Shown here: one piece after another, positions 1 through 7,516 of the stretch
How the letters are laid out: each line of letters opens with the position of its first letter
Numbering within the stretch: the stretch's first letter is position 1
DNA from: CAZEFK01 sp964511405
Lineage (GTDB): Bacteria > Pseudomonadota > Alphaproteobacteria > Elsterales > Elsteraceae
Length of the DNA stretch: 25,595 bases
Direction of reading: 5' to 3'
Assembly (NCBI GenBank): GCA_964511405.1
Contig: CAZEFK010000103.1
Coordinates: 1 to 25,595, forward strand
Notes under the pieces: model-generated
Told to the model about the DNA's origin: nothing
Databases searched by the model: none
What the model saw: the letters and a program-made list of their open reading frames with translations, nothing else
Translations under genes and position numbers: made by a program

Positions 1-1740
1 GGCGATGGCGGCGGCGCGGTCGGCGGCGGCCGGGTCGGCCTCCACGACCGTGCCGACCACCCGGCTGCGGTCGGCCGGATCGGTCACCGGCCGGCCCTGG
101 CCGGCGCCGCCGGCGCGCCACGGCCGCTTCAGCGCCTCGGCCATCGCCGCCAGCACCGGCTCGACCGCATCGGGGTCGGCCAAGTCCAGGCCGCGGCTGT
201 TGGCGCGGTCGGGGCGGTAGAGGTCGGCCGGCAGCGGGATCCGCGGATGCGGCTTCACGTCGAGCGCCCGCCAGGCCGCCACCGGGTCGGCGACGATGCG
301 CTCGGGCGGGATGGCCGGGTCCTGCAGCCGGTTCACGAAACTGCTGTTGGCGCCGTTCTCCAGCAGACGGCGCACCAGATAGGCCAGCAGGTCCTCGTGC
401 CCGCCGACCGGGGCATAGACCCGCACCGGCATCGTGGGCCCGACCACCGGCGCGTACAGCAGCTCGCCCATGCCGTGCAGGCGCTGGAACTCGAAGCCCC
501 CATCGGTCCCGGCCATCTCCTGCACATAGGCGATGGTGTGGGCGTTGTGGGTCGCGAATTGCGGATAGAACAGGTCGCGCCGGGCCAACAGGGCGCGGGC
601 GCAGGCGAGATAGCTGACGTCGGTGGCGACCTTGCGGGTGAACACCGGATAGCCCGGGAAGCCGCGCTCCTGGGCGGTCTTGATTTCGGTGTCCCAATAG
701 GCGCCCTTGACCAGCCGCACCGGCATGCGCCGGCCGGTCCGCCGCGCCAGGTCGGCCAGCCAGTCGATCAGCGGCCGGCAGCGCTTCTGATAGGCCTGGA
801 TCGCCAGGCCGAACCCGTCCCACCCGGCCAGCGCCGGGTCGGCGGCCACGGCCTCGATGATATCCAGGCTGATCTCCAGCCGGTCGGCTTCCTCGGCGTC
901 GACGCACAGCGCGATGCCGTGGCGCTTGGCGGCCTTGGCCAGGTCGCCCAGGCGCCGGACCAGCGCCGGCACGGCCGTGCCGCGATGGGTCGCCTCGTAG
1001 CGCGGCTCCAGGGCCGACAGCTTGACCGAAATGCCCGGACCCTCGATCGGGCCGCGACCGGCCGAGCGCGCGCCGATGGCGTCGATCGCCTGGGCATAGC
1101 TGTGGAAATAGCGCTCGGCGTCGGCGGGGGTCCGCGCCGCCTCGCCCAGCATGTCGAAGCTGTGGCGCCAGCCCTTGGGCCAGTCGGGCTGGGCGCGGTC
1201 CAGGGCCTCGGCGATGGTGCGGCCCATGACGAACTGGCGGCCCAGGATGCGCATGCCCTGGCGCATGGCCTCGCGGATAACAGGCTCGCCGGCGCGCTTG
1301 ACCATGCGGTTCAGCAGCATGCGCGGCTGGCGGGCCTCCTGCTCGTCGAGCGTGATGACCCGGCCGGTCAGCATCAGCGCCCAGGTCGAGGCGTTGACGA
1401 ACAGCCCGGCGCCCTTGCCTAGATGCTCCTCCCAATGCAGGCCGCCGATCTTGTCGTTGATCAGGCGGTCGGCGGTGGCGGCATCGGGAATCCGCAGCAG
1501 CGCCTCGGCCAGGCACATCAGGGCGATGCCCTCGCGCGTCTGCAGGCCGAACTCCTGCAGAAAATCGGCGATTTCGCCCGAGGGCCGGTAGCTGCGCCGG
1601 GCCCGCGCCACCAAGTCGAGGGCCCGGCGCTCGACCGCCGCCGCGGCCCCGGCGTCGAGGCCGGCGGCGTCGGCCAGGGGACCCGTCACCTGGGCTTCGT
1701 CGCCCCGATAGGCTCGGCGCAAGGCATCCCGCGTGGCCAT
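1..1740 (-). CDS. putA: Bifunctional proline dehydrogenase / P5C dehydrogenase PutA (3' end outside window)
   Basis: The encoded protein oxidises proline to pyrroline-5-carboxylate on FAD and then to glutamate on NAD+. The 580 visible residues begin directly with a helical arm and carry no ribbon-helix-helix at the N-terminus, so this PutA is probably enzymatic only and not an autorepressor. The arm contains LMCLAEALLRIPD (about residues 74-87) and NASTWALMLTG. The proline dehydrogenase barrel shows VRLVKGAYWDTEIK near residue 341, FATHNAHT near 395, FEFQRLHGMGE near 415, and YAPVGGHEDLLAYLVRR with ENGANSSFV at about 441-467, all hallmark PutA stretches. From about residue 504 (DLYRPDRANSRG) the aldehyde dehydrogenase part begins, and it runs off the left edge. 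The ATG at 1740 follows GGGGGAGA at a suitable distance. The gene is divergent from the glycosyltransferase gene, and no neighbouring Lrp-type PutR was found. The family assignment is very secure. Confidence 0.96.
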   Translation of the reverse strand, partial: MATRDALRRAYRGDEAQVTGPLADAAGLDAGAAAAVERRALDLVARARRSYRPSGEIADFLQEFGLQTREGIALMCLAEALLRIPDAATADRLINDKIGGLHWEEHLGKGAGLFVNASTWALMLTGRVITLDEQEARQPRMLLNRMVKRAGEPVIREAMRQGMRILGRQFVMGRTIAEALDRAQPDWPKGWRHSFDMLGEAARTPADAERYFHSYAQAIDAIGARSAGRGPIEGPGISVKLSALEPRYEATHRGTAVPALVRRLGDLAKAAKRHGIALCVDAEEADRLEISLDIIEAVAADPALAGWDGFGLAIQAYQKRCRPLIDWLADLARRTGRRMPVRLVKGAYWDTEIKTAQERGFPGYPVFTRKVATDVSYLACARALLARRDLFYPQFATHNAHTIAYVQEMAGTDGGFEFQRLHGMGELLYAPVVGPTMPVRVYAPVGGHEDLLAYLVRRLLENGANSSFVNRLQDPAIPPERIVADPVAAWRALDVKPHPRIPLPADLYRPDRANSRGLDLADPDAVEPVLAAMAEALKRPWRAGGAGQGRPVTDPADRSRVVGTVVEADPAAADRAAAIA

Positions 1741-1856
1741 CGATTCGTCTCCCCCGCTTGGCTCCTTCGTTCTAGCCCCCGCGGGACCCGGCCGCCATCC
1801 TGCTGCGGACGCCGCGCTTGCACCGGCGGCCCCGCCCCCCGTATTAAGCCGCTGAC

Positions 1857-2849
1857 ATGCCCGCCGACGCCCTCGACCTGGCCCCCATCGCCGCCGACGT
1901 CCGGTTCGCCGACCTCCGGATCGCCGTGCTGGTGCCGTGCTACAATGAAGAGCGCACCATCGCCGAGGTGGTGGCGGGCTTCCGCGCGGCGCTGCCCGCG
2001 GCCACGGTCCATGTCTACGACAACAATTCGCGCGACCGCACGGTCGAGCTGGCCCGCGCGGCCGGCGCCGTGGTCGGGCGCGAGCCGCTGCAGGGCAAGG
2101 GCAATGTCGTGCGCCGGATGTTCGCCGACATCGAGGCCGACGTCTATGTCATGGTCGACGGCGACGCCACCTACGACGCCGCGGCCGCGCCCGAGCTGGT
2201 GCGCCGGCTGGTCGACGAGAACCTCGATATGGTCAACGCCACGCGCGTCGCCACCGCCCAGGAGGCCTACCGCCTGGGCCACCGCTTCGGCAACGTCATG
2301 CTGACCTCGATCGTCGCCTTCATCTTCGGCGACCGCTTCAAGGACATGCTGTCGGGCTACCGGGTGTTCTCGCGCCGGTTCGTGAAGTCGTTCCCGGCGC
2401 TGGCGACCGGCTTCGAGATCGAGACCGAGCTGACGGTGCACGCCCTGGAGCTGGCGATGCCGATCGCCGAGGTCGCCACCGAGTACCGCGCCCGGCCGGC
2501 CGACTCGCCCAGCAAGCTCAGCACCTACAAGGACGGCCTCAAGATCCTGCTGATGATCCTGCGCCTGGTGAAGGAAGAGCGGCCGCTGATGTTCTTCACC
2601 GCCGCCAGCCTCCTGCTGGGCCTGGCCGGCCTGGCCGTGGGCTATCCGGTGGTCGCCGAGTTCGTCGAGACCGGCCTGGTGCCGCGGCTGCCGAGCGCCG
2701 TGCTGGCCACCGGCTTCATGATCCTCAGCTCCCTCAGCATGGCCTCGGGCCTGATCCTGGACACGGTCACGCGCGGCCGGCGCGAGATGAAGCGCATGCG
2801 CTACCTGGGCATCCCGGCGCCGAGCCACGCCGCCCGGGGCCGGCGGTGA
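1857..2849 (+). CDS. GtrB/DPM1-like family 2 glycosyltransferase (polyprenyl-phosphate sugar synthase)
   Basis: A 330-residue GT-A fold glycosyltransferase. It shows IAVLVPCYNEERTIAEV at residues 22-38, YDNNSRDRT at about 58-66 and the metal/nucleotide-binding MVDGDATYD at about 99-107. The later stretch FKDMLSGYRVFSRRFVKSFP is typical of DPM1/GtrB-type enzymes. Two membrane segments follow, at about residues 243-268 and 278-302, as in GtrB rather than soluble DPM1. Known family members move a sugar from a nucleotide donor to undecaprenyl (or dolichyl) phosphate on the inner face of the membrane. A GtrA-family gene follows 143 bases downstream on the same strand, which supports a GtrB/GtrA lipid-sugar synthesis and flipping pair. 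The start is the first ATG before the conserved fold; no clear Shine-Dalgarno is visible. The sugar cannot be told from sequence. Confidence 0.88.
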   Translation: MPADALDLAPIAADVRFADLRIAVLVPCYNEERTIAEVVAGFRAALPAATVHVYDNNSRDRTVELARAAGAVVGREPLQGKGNVVRRMFADIEADVYVMVDGDATYDAAAAPELVRRLVDENLDMVNATRVATAQEAYRLGHRFGNVMLTSIVAFIFGDRFKDMLSGYRVFSRRFVKSFPALATGFEIETELTVHALELAMPIAEVATEYRARPADSPSKLSTYKDGLKILLMILRLVKEERPLMFFTAASLLLGLAGLAVGYPVVAEFVETGLVPRLPSAVLATGFMILSSLSMASGLILDTVTRGRREMKRMRYLGIPAPSHAARGRR

Positions 2850-2877
2850 CGCCAGATCGCCCCGGCGCATCCATGAC

Positions 2878-2976
2878 ACCCCTCCTCCCGACCTCCTCCC
2901 ACAGGGGGAGGAGGGGCCACGTCGGCAGCTCGCTCCCTCCTCCTCCCCTCGTGGGAGGAGGCCGGGTGGAGGGGGG
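2878..2976. repeat. GGGAGGAGG/CCTCCTCCC inverted repeat between gtrB-like and gtrA-like genes
   Basis: The intergenic stretch holds two nested palindromes. CTCCTCCC pairs with GGGAGGAG around 2892-2912, and CCTCCTCCC pairs with GGGAGGAGG around 2940-2961. The outer halves, from about 2878 and from about 2953, are near-complementary over about 23 bases with roughly three mismatches. The top strand is strongly pyrimidine-rich on the left and purine-rich on the right. This looks like a dispersed intergenic palindrome of the kind common in alphaproteobacteria. It could fold in mRNA and attenuate or separate expression of the two genes. Only one copy is present in this window, so repeat-family status is inferred. 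Confidence 0.7.
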
Positions 2977-2992
2977 CCGTTAGCCACCGCCC

Positions 2993-3379
2993 ATGCGCCA
3001 TCTGGTCCGCTTCGCGCTGGTCGGCACCCTGGGCTTCGTGGTCGATGCCGGCCTGCTGTGGCTGATCCGCTCGGCGGTCGCGATCGACCCGCGGGCGGCG
3101 CGTCTGGCCAGCTTCGCGGTGGCCGTGACCGTCACCTGGTTCTGCAACAGCCGCTTCACCTTCGACGCCCCGCTCAGCGCGCGCAGCTGGGCCCGCTATG
3201 TCGCGGCCAACAGCATGGGCGCGCTGTTCAACTACGCCGTGTTCGCCGCCCTGGTGACGCTGTCGGCATGGTTCGCCGGCCTGCCCGAGGCGGCGGTGGC
3301 CGTCGCCTCGGTGCTGGCGCTGGGGGTCAATTTCGTGGCGTCGAAATACTACGCCCTGGCGCCGCGCCCGGCCCCCTGA
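2993..3379 (+). CDS. GtrA-family membrane protein
   Basis: A 128-residue protein with four hydrophobic segments (about residues 5-27, 35-52, 68-90 and 98-116), the size and topology of GtrA (PF04138). Features typical of the family are the opening FALVGTLGFVVDAGLLW, WFCNSRFTFDAP after the second segment, and the closing NFVASKYYAL. GtrA proteins are thought to translocate polyprenyl-phosphate-linked sugars or to assist the paired GtrB enzyme, which fits the upstream neighbour. The start codon lies just after the intergenic palindrome and has no strong ribosome binding site, so translation could depend on the folding of that repeat. The stop codon is only 14 bases from the convergent dctA-like gene. 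Confidence 0.85.
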   Translation: MRHLVRFALVGTLGFVVDAGLLWLIRSAVAIDPRAARLASFAVAVTVTWFCNSRFTFDAPLSARSWARYVAANSMGALFNYAVFAALVTLSAWFAGLPEAAVAVASVLALGVNFVASKYYALAPRPAP

Positions 3380-3393
3380 TCAGACCGGCATAG

Positions 3394-4710
3394 TCAGACC
3401 GGCAGCTCTGCCAGCTCCTCGCCCAGCTTGACCGGGTGGGCCATGGCGCTGTGCAGCTTGCCGGTGTCGAGCTCGCCCTCCCAGCGGCTGATGACCACGG
3501 TGGCGACGCCGTTGCCGACCAAGTTGGTCAGCGCTCGGCACTCGCTCATGAACTTGTCGATGCCGATCAGCAGGGCCAGCGACTGGATCGGGATGTCGGG
3601 CACGATCGCCAGGGTCGCGGCCAGGGTGATGAAGCCGGCGCCGGTCACGCCCGACGCGCCCTTGGAGGTCAGCATGGCGATCACCAGGATCGTCGCCTCC
3701 TGGCCGAAGCTCAGATGGGTGTTGGTCGCCTGGGCGAGGAACAGCGTGGCCAGGGTCATGTAGATGTTGGTGCCGTCGAGGTTGAAGCTGTAGCCGGTGG
3801 GGATCACCAGCCCGACCACCGACTTCGACGCGCCCAGCCGCTCCATCTTCTGCAGCATGTGCGGCAGCACCGTCTCGGACGAGCTGGTGCCCAGCACGAT
3901 CAACAGCTCGTCCTTGATGTAGGCGACGAAACGCAGGATCGAGAACCCGGCCAGCCGCGCGACGAGGCCCAGCACCACCACCACGAACAGCACCGCCGTC
4001 AGATAGAAGGTGCCGATCAGGAAGATCAGGTTCCACAGCGCGCCGACGCCGAAGGCGCCGACCGTGAAGGCCATGGCGCCGAAGGCGCCGATCGGCGCCA
4101 CCCGCACCACCATGCCGATGACCCGGAACAGCACCTTGCCGGCGGTGTCGATGGCCGCCGCCACCTTCTCGCCGGTCGGCCCCATGTGGGCGACCGCGAA
4201 GCCGGTCAGGATCGCGACCAGCAGCACCTGCAGCAGGTCGCCCTTGGCCAGGGCATCGACGAAGGTGGTGGGGATGATCGCCAGCAGGTGCGGGACCACG
4301 CCCTCGTGCTGGGCTTGAGTGACGAAGTTGGCGATCGCCTTGGGGTCGAGCTTGGCCGGGTCGACGTTGAAGCCGGCGCCGGGCTGCACCAGCTCGCCGA
4401 CCAGCAGGCCGATGGCCAGGGCCAGGGTCGACACCACCTCGAAATAGACCAGCGTTTTCAGGCCGACGCGCCCGACCTTGCGAAGGTCGCTCATGGACGC
4501 GATGCCGTGCACCACGGTGCAGAAGATCACCGGCGTGATCATCATCCGGATCAGGGCAACGAACGCGTCGCCCAGCGGCTTCAGCGCCGTGCCCGTGGCC
4601 GGATAGAAATGGCCGATGGCCACGCCCAGGACGATCGCGATCAGGACCTGGACGTAGAGATGGGCATACCAGGGGCGGGATCCCGCTCCTTGGGCCGTAC
4701 CGGTCGGCAA
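3394..4710 (-). CDS. dctA: DctA-type C4-dicarboxylate:cation symporter
   Basis: A 438-residue member of the dicarboxylate/amino acid:cation symporter family. It imports succinate, fumarate, malate and related C4 acids with protons or sodium across the inner membrane. Diagnostic stretches are IRMMITPVIFCTVVHGIA, the serine-rich hairpin GTSSSE, PTGYSFNLDGTNIYMT, TSKGASGVTGAGF and GIDKFMSECRALTNLVGN. The last two are characteristic of DctA rather than GltP. No ATG lies between the in-frame upstream region and the first membrane helix. The TTG at 4710 has a strong AGGGAGGA ribosome binding site eight bases upstream, so TTG is chosen. The gene lies downstream of the SBF-fold transporter on the same strand and appears to have its own promoter. 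No DctB/DctD two-component pair is in the window. Confidence 0.93.
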   Translation of the reverse strand: MPTGTAQGAGSRPWYAHLYVQVLIAIVLGVAIGHFYPATGTALKPLGDAFVALIRMMITPVIFCTVVHGIASMSDLRKVGRVGLKTLVYFEVVSTLALAIGLLVGELVQPGAGFNVDPAKLDPKAIANFVTQAQHEGVVPHLLAIIPTTFVDALAKGDLLQVLLVAILTGFAVAHMGPTGEKVAAAIDTAGKVLFRVIGMVVRVAPIGAFGAMAFTVGAFGVGALWNLIFLIGTFYLTAVLFVVVVLGLVARLAGFSILRFVAYIKDELLIVLGTSSSETVLPHMLQKMERLGASKSVVGLVIPTGYSFNLDGTNIYMTLATLFLAQATNTHLSFGQEATILVIAMLTSKGASGVTGAGFITLAATLAIVPDIPIQSLALLIGIDKFMSECRALTNLVGNGVATVVISRWEGELDTGKLHSAMAHPVKLGEELAELPV

Positions 4711-4747
4711 CGCTGGATCCTCCCTGGAGGCATTGTTGTGCCCCTCC

Positions 4748-4774
4748 TAAATAGGCCGGCCCGCTTCGTGTCAA
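4748..4774 (-). promoter_or_regulatory. Putative sigma-70-type promoter for the dctA-like gene
   Basis: On the minus strand a perfect TTGACA (4774-4769) is followed after 15 bases by TATTTA (4753-4748), placing a transcript start about 30 bases before the TTG start codon. The -35 hexamer lies inside a small hairpin, GCTTCG-N7-CGAAGC (4763-4781), just beyond the stop of the preceding gene; this hairpin might also act as a weak terminator. The 15-base spacing is shorter than ideal. Confidence 0.4.
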
Positions 4775-4791
4775 GCGAAGCCCGCCTTCGC

Positions 4792-5799
4792 TCAACGCAG
4801 CGCCGCCGCCGGGGCGGCGATGGCCGTGGACACCGCGCGCGCGGCATAGCGGCGCGCCAGGGCCGCGCAGGCCATCAGCTGGATCTGGTGGAACAGCATC
4901 AGCGGCAGCACGATCAGGCCGACCGCGGGCCCCGCGAACAGCACGTTGGCCATGGGCACGCCGCTGGCCAGGCTTTTCTTCGAGCCGCAGAACACGGTCG
5001 CGATCTCGTCCTCGCGGCTGAAGCCCAGCAGCCGGCTAAGGCCCGTGGTGATCGCCAGCACGGCCGCCAGCAGGACCAGGCAGCACAGGACCATCGCCGC
5101 CAGGGTGCCGGGCGCCGTGCGGTGCCAGATGCCGCCGACCACCGCTTCGCTGAAGGCGCCATAGACCACCAGCAGGATCGAGCCGCGGTCGGTGATGCCC
5201 AGGACCTTGCGGTTGCGCGTCGCCCAGTCGGCGATCCAGGGCCGCGCCAGCTGGCCGGCGGCGAAAGGCAGCAGCAGCTGCAGCATGATCCGGCCGACCT
5301 GGCCCAGGGAGGGACCGGCGCCATGGGCGCTCATCAGCAGGCCGACCAGAACAGGCGTCAGCACGATCCCGATCAGGTTCGAGGCCGAGGCGCTGCAGAT
5401 GGCCGCGGCGACGTTGCCGCGCGCGATCGAGGTGAAGGCGATCGACGACTGCACGGTCGATGGCAGCGCGCACAGATACAGCATCCCGGCATAGAGCTCG
5501 GGCGACAGCAACCCGGGCACCAGGAGTTGGAAACCCAGGCCCAGGACCGGGAAGACCAGGAAGGTGCTGACCAGCACCGTCAGATGCAGCCGCCACTGGG
5601 TCAGGCCGCCGACCACGGCCGCGCGCGACAGCCGGGCGCCGTACAGGAAGAACATGAAGCCGACGGCGAGCATGGTCACGACGGTCAGGCCGTCGGCAGC
5701 CGTGCCCGCGACCGGCAGCACCGTGGCCACTGTGACGGTCGCCATCAGGGCCAGGGTGAACGGATCGAGCTTCAGGCGGCGGGCGAGGTCGGCAAGCAT
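4792..5799 (-). CDS. Bile acid:sodium symporter-fold transporter (YfeH-like)
   Basis: A 335-residue integral membrane protein with about ten hydrophobic segments, in the SBF-like group (PF13593) that includes E. coli YfeH. Recognisable stretches are FMFFLYGARLSRAAVVGGL in the second segment, LCALPSTVQSSIAFTSIARGN in the cross-over region, SASNLIGIVLTPVLVGL, and FCGSKKSLASGVPMANVLF near the C-terminus. Substrates of this subgroup are not well defined; sodium-coupled uptake of an organic anion is the family expectation. The ATG at 5799 is preferred over one 14 codons upstream because GGGAG lies six bases before it and the protein then begins at the first conserved segment. The gene is divergent from a LysR gene, the same pairing as yfeH/yfeR in enterobacteria, so that LysR probably controls it. 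Confidence 0.88.
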   Translation of the reverse strand: MLADLARRLKLDPFTLALMATVTVATVLPVAGTAADGLTVVTMLAVGFMFFLYGARLSRAAVVGGLTQWRLHLTVLVSTFLVFPVLGLGFQLLVPGLLSPELYAGMLYLCALPSTVQSSIAFTSIARGNVAAAICSASASNLIGIVLTPVLVGLLMSAHGAGPSLGQVGRIMLQLLLPFAAGQLARPWIADWATRNRKVLGITDRGSILLVVYGAFSEAVVGGIWHRTAPGTLAAMVLCCLVLLAAVLAITTGLSRLLGFSREDEIATVFCGSKKSLASGVPMANVLFAGPAVGLIVLPLMLFHQIQLMACAALARRYAARAVSTAIAAPAAALR

Positions 5800-5846
5800 G
5801 GACGGCTCCCACAGGGCATGCGGGCCATCATGTCGGCACACCTGAC

Positions 5847-5865
5847 CTATTGTGAACTGGGATAG
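5847..5865. promoter_or_regulatory. Putative LysR operator CTAT-N11-ATAG
   Basis: A palindrome CTAT-N11-ATAG, which contains the T-N11-A core typical of LysR-family binding sites, lies centrally in the 93-base gap between the divergent SBF transporter gene and the LysR gene. The position suits control of both. The match is short and unsupported by a second copy. Confidence 0.42.
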
Positions 5866-5892
5866 CCATGCTTACTGTTATCGCAAATCGCA

Positions 5893-6759
5893 ATGACCAT
5901 GCTCGACCCCGTCCTGCTCCGCACCTTCGTGGCGGCATCACGCGCGCCCAGCTTCAGCGAGGCTGGACGGCGGCTGGGGCTGGGCCAGTCGACGGTCAGC
6001 CAGCATATCCAGAAGCTCGAGACCGCGACCGGGCGGCGGCTGTTCCTGCGCGACACCCATTCGGTGCAGCTGACGGCCGACGGCGAAGCGCTGATGGACC
6101 TGGCCCGCGCCATCCTGGACGCCCATGGCCGGGCCGAGCGCTACTTCGCGGGCTCGGAGCTGCGCGGCCGGGTGCGCTTCGGCACGTCCGAGGACTTCGT
6201 GCTGACCCGCCTGCCCGACGTGCTGGCCGAGTTCCGCAGCACCCATCCCTCGGTCGACCTGGAGCTGACCGTCGGGTTGAGCGGCGTCCTGTACCAGCAG
6301 CTCGACAGCGGCGAGCTTGATTTGATCTTCTGCAAGCGCCGCGCCGGCGACGAGCGCGGCCGCACGGTGTGGCGCGAGCGCCTGGCCTGGGTCGGCAGCG
6401 AGCGGATCCGCCTGGACCCCGAGCGGCCCGTGCCACTGATCCTGCTGCCACCGCCGAGCGTGACCCGGGCCATCGCGCTCGACGCCCTGACGCGGGCCGG
6501 GCGCGCCTGGCGGGTCGCCTGCACCAGCGGCAGCCTGGCCGGCCTCGGCGCCGCCGCCCGCGCCGGCCTGGGCGTGATCCCGCAGTCGCCGGCGCTGATC
6601 ATCCCGGGCCTCAGCGTCGTGCCGCCGGCCGGCCAGCTCCCGGCTCTGGGCGAGATCGAGTTCGTGGTGGTGGGATCGACCCGCCACCTGCGCGGCCCGG
6701 CCGCCGCCTTGGCCGACCAGCTCATCGCCAACGCCGACCAGGTGCGCCGGCCGGGGTGA
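5893..6759 (+). CDS. LysR-family transcriptional regulator (YfeR-like position)
   Basis: A 288-residue regulator. Residues about 5-64 form the winged helix-turn-helix (LRTFVAASRAPSFSEAGRRL, then GQSTVSQHIQKLE and RRLFLRDT), with a linker helix to about 90. The remainder is a periplasmic-binding-protein-like effector domain (LRGRVRFGTSEDF, LDSGELDLIFCKR, AARAGLGVIPQSP). It is divergent from the SBF-fold transporter gene and probably regulates it; the inducer is unknown. The ATG at 5893 has no Shine-Dalgarno, and a second in-frame ATG lies two codons later, so either could be used. Family assignment is secure, target assignment is by position only. Confidence 0.92.
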   Translation: MTMLDPVLLRTFVAASRAPSFSEAGRRLGLGQSTVSQHIQKLETATGRRLFLRDTHSVQLTADGEALMDLARAILDAHGRAERYFAGSELRGRVRFGTSEDFVLTRLPDVLAEFRSTHPSVDLELTVGLSGVLYQQLDSGELDLIFCKRRAGDERGRTVWRERLAWVGSERIRLDPERPVPLILLPPPSVTRAIALDALTRAGRAWRVACTSGSLAGLGAAARAGLGVIPQSPALIIPGLSVVPPAGQLPALGEIEFVVVGSTRHLRGPAAALADQLIANADQVRRPG

Positions 6760-6797
6760 GCGCGGCGGCCGGATCGATCCGCGCTGACCTTGCTTGC

Positions 6798-6956
6798 GTC
6801 ATCCCCGCGAAGGCGCTCCGGGATTCATACAACCCGGATCACCCCACTCGTCATCCTCGCGAAGGCGAGGATCCAGCCGTAGTGCCAAGCTCGACACAGT
6901 CCTTGCTTGATATCAGCGTCGAGCCAGCTGGATCCCCGCCTTCGCGGGGATGACGA
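6798..6956. repeat. Dispersed GTCATCCCCGCGAAGG-type palindromic repeat, copy 1
   Basis: From 6848 to 6956 the sequence starts TCGTCATCCTCGCGAAGG and ends in its inverse, CCTTCGCGGGGATGACGA, around a core containing GCCAAGCTCGACACAGTCC and GCGTCGAGCCAGCTGGAT. A partial element (GTCATCCCCGCGAAGGCG) precedes it from about 6798. A diverged copy in the same orientation lies at 16648-16739. The repeat fills the gap between the convergent 3' ends of the LysR gene and cyanase, where its hairpins could serve as a bidirectional terminator. The block occupies most of the 242 bases without a gene; nothing else was seen there. Confidence 0.8.
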
Positions 6957-7001
6957 TCAAAAGATAGACTGGTGAATAAATTCCAGCGTCGACCATCGCA
7001 C

Positions 7002-7484
7002 TCACGACTCCTTGTAGCCGTAGGCCGGCACATTGCCGGCAGCGCCGTAATATTTGTAGGGCAGGAACTTGCCCGACATCGTGATCTTGACCCGGTCGCC
7101 CTTGGGGTCGGGCTGGCGCTCGATCGCCATGTCGAAATCGATCGCCGACATGATGCCGTCGCCGAACTCTTCCTCGATCAGGGCCTTCCAGGCCGGGCCG
7201 TTGATCATCACCAGCTCGTAGAAGCGGTAGATCAGCGGGTCGGTGGGCGGCATCGGCGTGCCCCGCATCGGCGTCTCGTTGAGCAGCGCGACCTCGGACG
7301 GCGTCAGGCCGAACAGCTCGCCGGCCGTGGCCGCCTGCGGCTTGGTCAGCTTCATCTGGCCCAGGATGGCGCCGACGATCAGGATCTCGGAATAGTCGCC
7401 GATCGCCGTGCAGATGTGCCGCCAGCTCCAGCCGTTGGCGCGCTTGATGTCCAGCAGCTTCTCGGTCAGCTCGGCACGGGTCAT
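7002..7484 (-). CDS. cynS: Cyanase (cyanate hydratase)
   Basis: A 160-residue cytosolic enzyme that converts cyanate and bicarbonate to carbamate and CO2, and so to ammonia. The N-terminal part is the helical DNA-binding-like domain (WSWRHICTAIGDYSEILIVGAI, residues 19-40). The catalytic part contains DPLIYRFYELVMINGPAWK and EEFGDGIMSAIDF. Arg87, Glu90 and Ser113 correspond to the three catalytic residues known from E. coli CynS. The C-terminus extends past KFLPYKYYG by about ten residues relative to E. coli. The start at 7484 is fixed by homology and by AAAGGA upstream; the open frame continues farther but overlaps the LysR gene. A LysR gene ends 32 bases upstream on the same strand, so the two may be co-transcribed. 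No carbonic anhydrase (cynT) is adjacent. Confidence 0.96.
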   Translation of the reverse strand: MTRAELTEKLLDIKRANGWSWRHICTAIGDYSEILIVGAILGQMKLTKPQAATAGELFGLTPSEVALLNETPMRGTPMPPTDPLIYRFYELVMINGPAWKALIEEEFGDGIMSAIDFDMAIERQPDPKGDRVKITMSGKFLPYKYYGAAGNVPAYGYKES

Positions 7485-7516
7485 GGCGCAGGTCCTTTCG
7501 CCCTGGATTGAAGACG

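Noticed and set aside
4725..4750. Sigma-54 promoter before the dctA-like gene
   Set aside because: GGGGCACAACAATGC roughly resembles a -24/-12 element, but the GG and GC spacing does not match when CAC is aligned to the consensus, and no enhancer-binding protein gene is nearby.
3436..5865. An 809-codon plus-strand open frame
   Set aside because: It runs antisense to the dctA-like and SBF transporter genes, is overwhelmingly Gln/Asp/Arg/Gly/His, and shows no domain. It is the usual antisense shadow of high-GC genes.
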